From an uncultured Phycisphaera sp. (GTDB lineage Bacteria > Planctomycetota > Phycisphaerae > Phycisphaerales > SM1A02): a DNA stretch of 8,012 bases. Under the pieces are notes generated by a model. That model saw only the letters and a program-made list of their open reading frames with translations, ran no database searches and had not been told where the DNA came from. Made by a program: the position numbers and the translations under genes. This document shows, piece after piece, positions 1-6,096 of this stretch (position 1 is its first letter; each line of letters opens with the position of its first letter). The DNA lies in assembly GCA_937911845.1 (NCBI GenBank), contig CALDQF010000011.1, positions 1-8,012 on the forward strand, in the 5' to 3' direction.

Positions 1-122
1 GCACGGCGGGAGTTTTGGGTATTTCCATGAGCCAGCTTGCCCGGTTGCTTCGACATGACAAAGCCGCATTTGATCTGGTGAATGAAGGACGACAAAGTAT
101 GGGGTTGCCCCGCCTGCGCTGA
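1..122 (+). CDS. C-terminal fragment of an unidentified protein (5' end outside window)
   Basis: Reading from base 3, an open frame runs into the window from the left and ends at TGA 120-122. It encodes about 39 residues, including LGISMSQLARLLRHDKAAF and the basic tail NEGRQSMGLPRLR. The amphipathic helix pattern and Arg/Lys-rich end look like a genuine protein C-terminus. The next gene starts 25 bases later on the same strand, so the spacing fits a tightly packed gene row. From memory, and with low confidence, the pattern 'SQL..LL..D..A...VN..R...GL..L' recalls the tails of release-factor-like proteins in planctomycetes. A DNA- or RNA-binding helical tail is another reading. The fragment is too short to assign a function. 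Confidence 0.6.
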   Translation, partial: TAGVLGISMSQLARLLRHDKAAFDLVNEGRQSMGLPRLR

Positions 123-147
123 GGGGTTCGTCCCCTATCCTTGTGGT

Positions 148-1338
148 ATGACCACGCACGCAGATCGCATCGCTCCCATCGTTCCTGATCTCATCGAGAT
201 CCGCCACGACATCCATCGGCACCCTGAACTGGCCTACCACGAGCACCGGACCGCGGAAGTCATCCGCAAACACCTCACCGAGCTTGGCATTGAGCATGTG
301 GGCGATCTGGGCGGCGGCACTGGGACCTTGGGATACCTGCCCGGCAAAGGGAAGAAGGCCATCCTGCTGCGGGCCGACATCGACGCCCTGCCCATTCATG
401 AAGAAACCGGACTCCCCTACGCCAGCACCATTGAAGGGAAAATGCATGCCTGCGGGCACGACGGCCATGTCAGCATCTTGCTGGGGGCCGCTCGCATCCT
501 GAAAGAGATGTCAGACGAAGGCGAATTGGCCAACCCCGTGCTGTTCTGCTTTCAACCGGCGGAAGAAGGTGGTGGTGGTGGACTCAAGATGGTGGAAGAC
601 GGCGTCCTTGATGGCACCGTGATTGGTCCTCCGGCTGCCCGCGCCTTTGGTTTGCACGGCTGGCCGAAGATGCCCTTGGGTCAGGCTGGTTCCATTCCTG
701 GCCCCATGTTGGCCGCCGCTGATCGTTTTGAATTGTTGGTCGAAGGAACGGGAGGACACGCGGCCGCACCGCAGTACGCCCGAGACCCTGTGCTGTGTGC
801 AGCTCATATTGTCACCGCGCTGCAAACGTTGGTGAGCCGTGAGTCGGATCCTCTGGATGCCGTCGTGCTTACCGTGGCCGCGATCCACGCGGGCGATGCG
901 TTCAACGTAATTCCCCGAAACGCCACCATGGGCGGAACCGTTCGAACCCTCCTGCCCGAAAGCCGTTCCCGCATGCGCGACCGCATCGCGTCAATGGCTG
1001 GCGCGGTCGCCGAAGGATTTGGTTGCGCCACCACCCTCCGTTGGTTCCCGGGATATCCGGTCACCAACAACGTGCCCGAATTGGTGGACTTGGTGCACAC
1101 CAAAATTGCTGAATCCAAAGGCCAAGAAGCCGTTTGCCCTATGGAAGACCCCGTTATGGGCGCCGAAGACTTCTCGTACTACGGAGAGAAAGTCCCGGCG
1201 TGCTTCTTTGCTCTGGGGCTCTGCCCCGATGGCATGGATATGCCGAACGTCCACGAATCCACCTTTGACTTCAACGATCAAGCGATCCCCCTTGGGGTGG
1301 AGACCATGGTGCGTCTCGCGCTGGAACCGCTGGCATGA
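148..1338 (+). CDS. M20-family metal-dependent amidohydrolase (N-acyl amino acid / hippurate hydrolase type)
   Basis: The 396-residue protein has the usual length of M20 amidohydrolases, which cleave the amide bond of N-acylated amino acids with two metal ions, usually in the cytoplasm. Family motifs appear in order: RADIDALPI (D79), HACGHDGH (residues 100-107, with ligands C102 and H104), FQPAEEGG (E139 catalytic base and E140 ligand), HGWP (H170 ligand), the lid-domain motif GTGGHAAAP (H204), GAEDFSYY (338-345) and NVHES (H369 ligand). All expected metal ligands are present. The ATG at 148 is chosen because the frame's earlier ATG at 82 would run 41 bases into the upstream gene, and homology begins just after 148. 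No clear Shine-Dalgarno precedes it. The stop overlaps the next start as ATGA. The exact substrate cannot be read from the sequence. Confidence 0.93.
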   Translation: MTTHADRIAPIVPDLIEIRHDIHRHPELAYHEHRTAEVIRKHLTELGIEHVGDLGGGTGTLGYLPGKGKKAILLRADIDALPIHEETGLPYASTIEGKMHACGHDGHVSILLGAARILKEMSDEGELANPVLFCFQPAEEGGGGGLKMVEDGVLDGTVIGPPAARAFGLHGWPKMPLGQAGSIPGPMLAAADRFELLVEGTGGHAAAPQYARDPVLCAAHIVTALQTLVSRESDPLDAVVLTVAAIHAGDAFNVIPRNATMGGTVRTLLPESRSRMRDRIASMAGAVAEGFGCATTLRWFPGYPVTNNVPELVDLVHTKIAESKGQEAVCPMEDPVMGAEDFSYYGEKVPACFFALGLCPDGMDMPNVHESTFDFNDQAIPLGVETMVRLALEPLA

Positions 1339-1982
1339 CCGTGGTCGATCCCGCCGATCTTTCCCCGCGGGATCGTTACGGGCTGATGATCAACACGGTG
1401 GTCCCGCGACCCATTGCGGTGGTGGGAACGGTTTCCAAGACCAAGCGGCTGAACCTCGCCCCGTTTTCTTGCTTTAACGCCGTCACCAGCACCCCCTTCA
1501 CAGTGATGATTGGCCCGGCCCAACGTCCCGATGGGACCGACAAAGACACCTTGGCCAATTGCCGACCTCCGGAAGATGGGGGCACTGGCTGCTTCACCAT
1601 CAATGCTGCGACTGAAGACAACGCCGACGCGGTTTTTGCCACCGCCGCCGACTTGCCCCCCGAAGCCTGTGAATTTGATCACGCCGGGCTGGCCGCCGTA
1701 CCGGCCGATCTCATCGCCGCGCCCCGCCTGGCTGGCGCGGCCTGGAGCTTGGAATGTGAAACCGCCGAAGTGATTGACCGGTTGCCCAAACGGGTGGCCC
1801 ATCTCTGGGATGGACCGTTCACGGGCTCATTGGTTTACGGCTTGGTGCGCCGCATTCACCTGAGAGATGACATTCTGGATGACAGAGGCCGTCCCGATCC
1901 GGAAAAATTGAACGCGGTGGGTCGCATGGGCGGCCCGGAATGGGTCCGAACCCAAGATCGGTTCGTCCCCAAGGCCCGATAA
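1335..1982 (+). CDS. Flavin-reductase-like FMN-binding domain protein
   Basis: The 215-residue protein matches the flavin reductase-like (RutF/DIM6-type) split-barrel family. Members bind FMN and either reduce flavin with NAD(P)H for a partner oxygenase or have uncharacterised redox roles. Visible family features are the early VVPRPIAVVGTVS segment (22-34), NLAPFSCFNAVTSTPF (40-55), which forms the FMN-phosphate pocket, the KDTLANC segment (70-76), and the C-terminal NAVGRMGGPEWVRT (193-206), close to the 'GRLGGPxY' ending of the subfamily. There is no signal peptide, so it is probably cytoplasmic. The start ATG overlaps the amidohydrolase stop (ATGA, 1335-1338), which implies translational coupling and suggests a shared process. 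No oxygenase is visible nearby, so the substrate and partner are unknown. Confidence 0.88.
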   Translation: MTVVDPADLSPRDRYGLMINTVVPRPIAVVGTVSKTKRLNLAPFSCFNAVTSTPFTVMIGPAQRPDGTDKDTLANCRPPEDGGTGCFTINAATEDNADAVFATAADLPPEACEFDHAGLAAVPADLIAAPRLAGAAWSLECETAEVIDRLPKRVAHLWDGPFTGSLVYGLVRRIHLRDDILDDRGRPDPEKLNAVGRMGGPEWVRTQDRFVPKAR

Positions 1983-2007
1983 CAGCCGCAAAGTTCCCGC
2001 CAAACCA

Positions 2008-2035
2008 TTGCGATTGTCTTGGGGATCGCTACAAT
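2008..2035 (+). promoter_or_regulatory. Candidate sigma70-type promoter for rplKAJL
   Basis: A -35-like TTGCGA (2008-2013) and a -10-like TACAAT (2030-2035) are separated by 16 bases. They lie in the 168-base gap between the flavin-reductase-like gene and rplK. TACAAT differs from the consensus at one base, and the -35 keeps TTG. Transcription would begin near 2042, giving a leader of about 109 bases before the rplK GTG. This was predicted by eye only. Confidence 0.6.
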
Positions 2036-2070
2036 TGTCGATTCGATAACTTCCGCTGTCTAGTAAGGCA

Positions 2071-2119
2071 GCATCCCCGAACGAACCGCTCGGATGCCCT
2101 GGACCACGCCACGGTCCAG
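2071..2119 (+). promoter_or_regulatory. Two-hairpin rplK leader, candidate L1 autoregulation site
   Basis: Two consecutive stem-loops lie between the predicted transcription start and the rplK ribosome-binding site. The first pairs GCATCC (2071-2076) with GGATGC (2092-2097). The second pairs CTGGACC (2099-2105) with GGTCCAG (2113-2119) around a 7-base loop, and all 7 base pairs are perfect. In E. coli and many other bacteria, protein L1 represses the L11-L1 mRNA by binding a leader structure that mimics its 23S rRNA site. The position here fits that role. I could not confirm the L1 recognition motif itself. Confidence 0.45.
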
Positions 2120-2134
2120 AACTTGGCACTGGGT

Positions 2135-2142
2135 GGGAGGAG
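2135..2142 (+). promoter_or_regulatory. Shine-Dalgarno of rplK that fixes its GTG start
   Basis: GGGAGGAG ends 8 bases before the GTG at 2151. It is the strongest ribosome-binding site in the window. It supports GTG 2151 over the in-frame ATG at 2094, whose extra 19 residues do not resemble L11. Confidence 0.85.
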
Positions 2143-2150
2143 AAACACCT

Positions 2151-2579
2151 GTGGCCAAGAAGATCACTACTCAATTCAAACTGATGGCTCCCGGTGGGCA
2201 AGCGACACCCGCTCCGCCACTGGGACCTGTTCTGGGTGCCAATGGCGTGAACCCGGGACAATTCATCACCCAGTTCAATGATGCCACCCGCGAACTCAAC
2301 GGCAAACTTGTCGGCTGCGTCGTGACGGTTTTCGAAGACCGCTCGTTCGAGCTTGAAATCAAGAGCTCACCCGCTTCCACCTTGATCATGGAAAAAGCCA
2401 AGGTCAAGAAAGGCGCTTCCGAGATCGGTTCCGAAATTGTGGGCACCATCAGCTTTGACGACTGCCGCGACATTGCTCGCGAAAAATTTGCTGACATGAA
2501 CGCATTCGAAGTGGACGCCGCGGCCCGCACCATTGCCGGCACGGCCCGTTCCATGGGTGTTGCGGTGGAGGGAATCTGA
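2151..2579 (+). CDS. rplK: Large-subunit ribosomal protein L11 (uL11)
   Basis: The 142-residue protein has the standard length of bacterial L11. L11 binds the GTPase-associated centre of 23S rRNA and forms the base of the stalk where translation factors act. The N-terminal domain shows the proline-rich PAPPLGPVLGANGVN segment (20-34), the thiostrepton/factor-facing helix region. The C-terminal RNA-binding domain ends with the L11 signature around ADMNAFEVDAAARTIAGTAR (114-133), followed by SMGV. Translation starts at GTG 2151, giving MAKKITTQFK, the typical N-terminus. A slight oddity is GKLVGCVVTVFEDRSF (51-66), where most bacterial L11 proteins have a more proline-containing 'iPV' segment. 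It is the first gene of the rplKAJL operon, and the stop lies 1 base before the rplA ATG. Confidence 0.98.
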   Translation: MAKKITTQFKLMAPGGQATPAPPLGPVLGANGVNPGQFITQFNDATRELNGKLVGCVVTVFEDRSFELEIKSSPASTLIMEKAKVKKGASEIGSEIVGTISFDDCRDIAREKFADMNAFEVDAAARTIAGTARSMGVAVEGI

Positions 2580-2580
2580 G

Positions 2581-3267
2581 ATGCCAAAAATCAGCAAGCG
2601 AACCCAAGCAAACCGTGAAATCTACGAAGCCATCAAGGCCAAGATGCACGCCCCCGCCGAAGCCATCGCAGCTCTGCGTGGCTACAAGCAACCCAAGTTC
2701 GACCAGTCGGTCGAAGTGGTCTGCTCCTTGGGTATCGACCCCAAGCAAGCCGACCAACAAGTCCGTGGTTCTGTCTCGATGCCCAAAGGCACCGGCAAGA
2801 CCGCCCGCGTGATTTGCTTCTGCGGCGATGACAAAGTGGCGGCAGCCAAAGAAGCCGGTGCATTCGAAGCCGGCGGTGCCGAACTTGTCGAGAAGGTCAA
2901 TGGTGGCTGGATGGACTTCGACGTGGCCATCGCCTCTCCCGACCAAATGCGAGTGGTCTCCCCACTCGGTCGTGTTCTTGGCCCCAAAGGCTTGATGCCC
3001 TCCCCCAAAGCCGGCACCGTGACACCCGACGTGGTCACCGCGGTGCAAGAGTTCTCGGCCGGTAAGGTCGAATATCGCAACGACGATGGCGGCAATGTTG
3101 CCTGCATCATCGGTAAGTTGAGCTTCTCCGACGAAGACCTCGTCGAGAACCTCGAGTTCTTCCTCAACATGATGGAAAAGGCCCGTCCCGCTGTATTGAA
3201 GGGCGCATATTTCCGTCGCGTGGTCATCAGCGCCACCATGACCCCCGGAGTCCAAATCGCGGTCTGA
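2581..3267 (+). CDS. rplA: Large-subunit ribosomal protein L1 (uL1)
   Basis: The 228-residue protein has the normal length of bacterial L1. L1 binds 23S rRNA in the mobile L1 stalk near the E site and often represses its own operon. Domain I forms the N- and C-terminal parts, with the conserved [20 protein letters not shown] (40-59) and the [14 protein letters not shown] segment (60-73). Domain II lies in the middle. The family signature [20 protein letters not shown] (129-148) and the returning [13 protein letters not shown] (161-173) are clear. The ATG at 2581 follows the L11 stop by one base and is preceded by GGAGGGA (2567-2573) inside the rplK end, so the two genes are probably coupled. 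The C-terminus at [13 protein letters not shown] is complete. Confidence 0.98.
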   Translation: MPKISKRTQANREIYEAIKAKMHAPAEAIAALRGYKQPKFDQSVEVVCSLGIDPKQADQQVRGSVSMPKGTGKTARVICFCGDDKVAAAKEAGAFEAGGAELVEKVNGGWMDFDVAIASPDQMRVVSPLGRVLGPKGLMPSPKAGTVTPDVVTAVQEFSAGKVEYRNDDGGNVACIIGKLSFSDEDLVENLEFFLNMMEKARPAVLKGAYFRRVVISATMTPGVQIAV

Positions 3268-3283
3268 CCGCGGGAGCACAATC

Positions 3284-3832
3284 ATGAGCAAACCAATCAA
3301 GCAAATGATGATGGACGACTACGCCGCTCGCTTTGGCGATCTGGACGGTGTGGTTCTCGTGGACATCCGCGGCATCGAAGCCAACGACAACAACGCCATT
3401 CGTTCTGAACTCGCCGAAGCTGGGATCCGCATCAGCGTGGTCCGCAACACGTTGGTCAAAGGCAGCTTTGATGACGACCACAGCCTGGGCCCCATCAACG
3501 ACCTGATGACCGGGCCATCGGCCTTTGTCTACGGTGGCGACTCCGTTGTCAATGCCGCCCGCGCGGTGGTGAAAGCGGTCAAGCAGTACCCCGATATCTC
3601 ACTCAAGGGTGCGGTCCTCGACGGCAACCTCTTTGAAGGTGATGCCGGCGTGAAGCGTTTGTCTGATTTCCCCACCCGGGAAGAGGCCCAAGCCAAAGTG
3701 GTCCAACTCGTTCTCGCCCCCGGGGCCAACGTTTTGGGTGGCGCCAAGGGTGCCGGTGGCCGCGTCCTCGGTGTCATCAAAACCATTCAGGAGAAGCTCG
3801 AAAACGGCGAGACCATCGCCAAGATCGGCTGA
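3284..3832 (+). CDS. rplJ: Large-subunit ribosomal protein L10 (uL10), stalk base
   Basis: The 182-residue protein matches bacterial L10, slightly longer than the E. coli form of 165. L10 anchors L7/L12 dimers to the 23S rRNA next to L11. Visible features are the N-terminal globular part with DLDGVVLVDIRGI (19-31), SVVRNTLVKGSF (51-62) and GPSAFVYGGD (77-86), followed by KGAVLDGNLFEGD (108-120). The last roughly 25 residues form a helical tail (IKTIQEKLENGETIAKIG), the L12-dimer binding region. The number of dimers it holds cannot be read with confidence. The gene begins 16 bases after rplA, with CGGGAG (3271-3276) spaced 7 bases from the ATG. No independent leader precedes it, so it is likely expressed from the rplK promoter. 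Confidence 0.97.
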   Translation: MSKPIKQMMMDDYAARFGDLDGVVLVDIRGIEANDNNAIRSELAEAGIRISVVRNTLVKGSFDDDHSLGPINDLMTGPSAFVYGGDSVVNAARAVVKAVKQYPDISLKGAVLDGNLFEGDAGVKRLSDFPTREEAQAKVVQLVLAPGANVLGGAKGAGGRVLGVIKTIQEKLENGETIAKIG

Positions 3833-3853
3833 TCCACCAAGACGACTTCCCGC

Positions 3854-3900
3854 CCCGACTGGCCCTCGGGTTAAAAGCCGCGTGTGCGGCTCCTCTCGGG
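3854..3900 (+). promoter_or_regulatory. Structured rplJ-rplL intergenic element with competing pairings
   Basis: The 105-base gap before rplL contains a perfect 6-bp stem, AGCCGC (3876-3881) and GCGGCT (3886-3891), with a GTGT loop. Just upstream, CCCGA (3854-3858) can pair with TCGGG at 3866-3870. It could alternatively pair with a second TCGGG at 3896-3900, which would enclose the small stem. There is no T-run, so this is not an ordinary terminator. In other bacteria the L10-L12 gap is used for RNA processing or to tune the excess production of L12, and such a role is an inference here. Confidence 0.4.
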
Positions 3901-3937
3901 CGGAATCGACCCCAAGTGCTCAAAGGAGCAAATCACC

Positions 3938-4360
3938 ATGTCTGAAGAAACAACCACTGAAGCCGAAGCCAAGACCTTCGACGCAAAAATCACTGAACTC
4001 GGTGACTCGATCGCCTCCCTCACCCTGAAGGAAGCCGTTGACCTCGCCGACTACATGAAGGATGCCTACGGCATCGAGCCTGCTGCTGGCGGCGCGGTCA
4101 TGATGGCCGGTCCTGCTGGTGGTGACGAAGGCGGCGGTGCTGAAGAGCAAACCGAATTCGACGTCATCCTCAATGCTGCTGGTGGCAACAAGATTGCCGT
4201 CATCAAGGCCGTCCGCGGCGCAACCGGTCTCGGTCTGAAGGAAGCCAAGGAACTCGTCGATGGTGCACCAAAGCCCATCAAAGAGAAGGTCTCCAAGGAC
4301 GAAGCCGACAAGCTCGCCGAAGAGCTCAAGGAAGCCGGTGCCGAGGTCGAGGTCAAGTAA
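3938..4360 (+). CDS. rplL: Large-subunit ribosomal protein L7/L12 (bL12)
   Basis: The 140-residue acidic stalk protein forms dimers on L10 and recruits translation GTPases. Its parts are easy to see: a 13-residue acidic N-terminal extension, the dimerisation domain (about 14-47, [20 protein letters not shown]), a Gly/Ala-rich flexible hinge (48-70, with [10 protein letters not shown]), and the C-terminal factor-binding domain (71-140). That domain carries the hallmark [20 protein letters not shown] (85-104) and [17 protein letters not shown] (107-123). It is about 20 residues longer than the E. coli protein because of the N-terminal extension and the hinge. The ATG at 3938 is chosen because AAGGAG (3923-3928) lies 9 bases before it. 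An in-frame ATG at 3884 would fall inside the intergenic hairpin. This is the last gene of the operon. Confidence 0.98.
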   Translation: MSEETTTEAEAKTFDAKITELGDSIASLTLKEAVDLADYMKDAYGIEPAAGGAVMMAGPAGGDEGGGAEEQTEFDVILNAAGGNKIAVIKAVRGATGLGLKEAKELVDGAPKPIKEKVSKDEADKLAEELKEAGAEVEVK

Positions 4361-4402
4361 GACCTTTCCTCATCCAGCCTTCAATTCCAACATTGGAACT
4401 GC

Positions 4403-4438
4403 ACCAACCCGCGTCTTCGACGCGGGTTGGTTTGTTTT
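4403..4438 (+). terminator. Rho-independent terminator of rplKAJL
   Basis: A perfect 13-bp stem, ACCAACCCGCGTC (4403-4415) and GACGCGGGTTGGT (4419-4431), closes on a TTC loop and is followed by TTGTTTT (4432-4438). It begins 43 bases after the rplL stop. The convergent minus-strand gene ends at 4456, so its transcript also reads through this hairpin. On that strand no T-run follows, and efficient termination is expected mainly for the plus strand. Confidence 0.92.
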
Positions 4439-4455
4439 AGGCTTGCGGTCGTTGG

Positions 4456-6021
4456 TCAACTCCAGACGGCGAGGAGTGCGACCAAGTCCTGAAAATCCAC
4501 CATGCCGTCGCCGTTCACATCAGACGGTCCGCCAGCGGCGCCGTAGTCCCCCAGCAGCAACAGTAGGTCTTGGAAATCCACCGAACCATCTTGGTTGATA
4601 TCGGCCGGATCGAAGTTGGAGGTGGATTCAGGATGCAACCAAGCCACGGCAAAAGGCCACGCCGCGGGCTCAGTAGAGGCGGTATCAAGACGAGTGATCT
4701 GAACCCAATAGGTTCCGGCGTCCAGGTCTTCGACGTAAAGATGCTCCACATTGTCAAGCGGCGCATCACTCTCCACGTTGCCGGCGCTGTAGAACGCGGC
4801 ACCCGCTTCACCTCGCATCAGAGACAACGTACCGTTGGTGTCTCTGAACATGGTGACCGAGAGGTTGGGCGCAAAGACTTGGGAGAATCCAATCCGAACA
4901 TCACGGTTCCAGGTGGTCAGGAACGAGAAGGTATCTGCGGTCTCAGCAAGATCGAAGCGGAACCACCGAGACTGGCCGAAGATCAAAGGCACTGAGCCCC
5001 ATCCGCTCGCCGGAGCTGCTCCTCCCAACGGAGCGATCTCTCCATCAAACCGACCACCAGTCATCACACGATGGGCCCGGTCGATGTTGCAAGTACCGGT
5101 TCCCACCACTGGATCCAGAGGTTTGCTGCTGAAGCCACGGTCAGGACCACTGGCGACAGGGGCGTTGCTCCAAGACACTCCACCCAAACGGGTATGGCTC
5201 GCTGATGCTCCAAGGACCGCTTTCAACACTTCAGGATTCCTTGCATCTGGGTCCACCGAAAGCACCGGGTCGGTGTCAATGGTCTCGAGGAGCAAACCTA
5301 CGGAAGCGGTGACCATGGGGGCCGACCAAGACACCAGATCTCCAGGGGCAACAATGAACGGCTTCTGCCGACCCGCGCCATCAGATGCGGAGGAGGTTTC
5401 ACCAGATTCGTGAGATTCGTTGCGCGTTCCCACGGCAATGCTGTTCCAGCCGGCCCACATCAACGTGCTGCCCAAACTTCCCCCACCATTGGGCATGCCC
5501 ACAATCGAAAGGGCATCGTCACGCGTAATTTGGTAATCCTGCCGGCGAAGGGTCTCCCGATCCAAGGTGACATTGCCGAAGCTCCCCAGCCAAGATTGAT
5601 TGATGACCTGACACCCAGGATTGGCCAAAGGGGCTCCACTGCCGACCCGCAAAAAGCCGCCTTGCACAAAATCGACGGCACTCCAGACTTTGGTCTCTGG
5701 AATCCCGGGCGCGATCGACCAATCCGAACCGTAGTTGTACTTCCCCACCGTATTGGCGTGACTTAAGGTTGTTCCCGCGCCACTCATGGGGGTGATGATC
5801 AAGTTGTCGAACTGGACTTCGTCGGTGTTGGGCAAGTACTGCTGACCGCTGCCCGCTTCAACTTGACCGATGACGATCCCAGCCCCCGTGGGCACTGCGG
5901 CGCCAAGACGGTCCTGAAGATCCAAATAGCCGAGAAATTCCCATGATGGGTGGTCGGCGATCGCATTGCTGGAAGCCACAAGGCTACCGACAAGAACAAC
6001 ACAAGTGGGAGAGGAGGTCAT
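4456..6021 (-). CDS. Secreted subtilisin-like (S8-type) protein with C-terminal dockerin repeats
   Basis: The 521-residue protein begins with a short hydrophobic stretch (about 7-20) ending SSNAIA-DH, a likely signal peptide that lacks the usual basic n-region. A subtilase-like core follows: GAGIVIGQVEAGSG (47-60, the Asp motif with Glu55 in its place), SHANTVGKY (His88), INQSWLG (140-146), VGMPNGG (Asn178, possible oxyanion residue), GWNSIAVGTRN (191-201) and LVSWSAPMV (Ser231 aligned with GTSMAAP). A beta-rich region (about 340-460) contains 'AGTYWVQIT', typical of a pre-peptidase C-terminal type domain. The end carries two EF-hand-like dockerin repeats, DINQDGSVDFQDL (474-486) and DVNGDGMVDFQDL (501-513). 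ATG 6021 is the only good start, since a stop lies four codons upstream, and it has no Shine-Dalgarno. Family placement is from motif alignment by eye. Activity is uncertain because of Glu55. Confidence 0.75.
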   Translation of the reverse strand: MTSSPTCVVLVGSLVASSNAIADHPSWEFLGYLDLQDRLGAAVPTGAGIVIGQVEAGSGQQYLPNTDEVQFDNLIITPMSGAGTTLSHANTVGKYNYGSDWSIAPGIPETKVWSAVDFVQGGFLRVGSGAPLANPGCQVINQSWLGSFGNVTLDRETLRRQDYQITRDDALSIVGMPNGGGSLGSTLMWAGWNSIAVGTRNESHESGETSSASDGAGRQKPFIVAPGDLVSWSAPMVTASVGLLLETIDTDPVLSVDPDARNPEVLKAVLGASASHTRLGGVSWSNAPVASGPDRGFSSKPLDPVVGTGTCNIDRAHRVMTGGRFDGEIAPLGGAAPASGWGSVPLIFGQSRWFRFDLAETADTFSFLTTWNRDVRIGFSQVFAPNLSVTMFRDTNGTLSLMRGEAGAAFYSAGNVESDAPLDNVEHLYVEDLDAGTYWVQITRLDTASTEPAAWPFAVAWLHPESTSNFDPADINQDGSVDFQDLLLLLGDYGAAGGPSDVNGDGMVDFQDLVALLAVWS

Positions 6022-6027
6022 GCTGCA

Positions 6028-6055
6028 AATTTAGCCCGCAAACAAAGATGTCCAA
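6028..6055 (-). promoter_or_regulatory. Candidate promoter at the start of the subtilisin-like gene (possibly leaderless mRNA)
   Basis: On the minus strand, TTGGAC (6055-6050) and TAAATT (6033-6028) are spaced by 16 bases, and the ATG at 6021 follows the -10-like box by 6 bases. Transcription would then begin at or within a few bases of the start codon. No purine-rich ribosome-binding sequence lies between them. The -10 matches consensus at 4 of 6 positions and the -35 at 3 of 6, so this is a weak-to-moderate prediction. Confidence 0.35.
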
Positions 6056-6096
6056 GAAAAAATCGGTTTGTGATGATTCTGCGGCCTGAAGGACCG

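Noticed and set aside
1278..1802. Minus-strand open frame of 174 codons opposite the flavin-reductase-like gene
   Set aside because: The translation is Gly/His/Arg-rich without motifs, while the plus strand carries the conserved flavin-reductase segments.
1983..2150. Possible tRNA in the gap before rplK, where some genomes carry tRNA-Trp near secE-nusG
   Set aside because: The two stems do not form a cloverleaf, and no T-loop-like GTTCGA box or CCA-type acceptor end is present.
2449..3300. Long open frame (283 codons) on the minus strand opposite rplA
   Set aside because: It is a mirror of the strongly biased rplA codons. Its translation is His/Gly/Asp-rich with no domain, and the plus strand is unmistakably L1.
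4385..4398. Small inverted repeat TTCCAA/TTGGAA between rplL and the terminator
   Set aside because: The stem is only about 5 bp and AT-rich and has no T-run. The adjacent 13-bp hairpin explains termination much better.
4835..5413. Plus-strand open frame of 192 codons inside the subtilisin-like gene
   Set aside because: It is a low-complexity Pro/Ser/Arg-rich translation typical of antisense high-GC frames. The minus-strand gene has clear domain motifs and repeats.
6022..6096. Possible terminator after the DUF1573 gene, with a T-rich run on the minus strand (6056-6065)
   Set aside because: I could find no stable stem directly before the T-run, only 3-bp pairings, so termination here is not supported.
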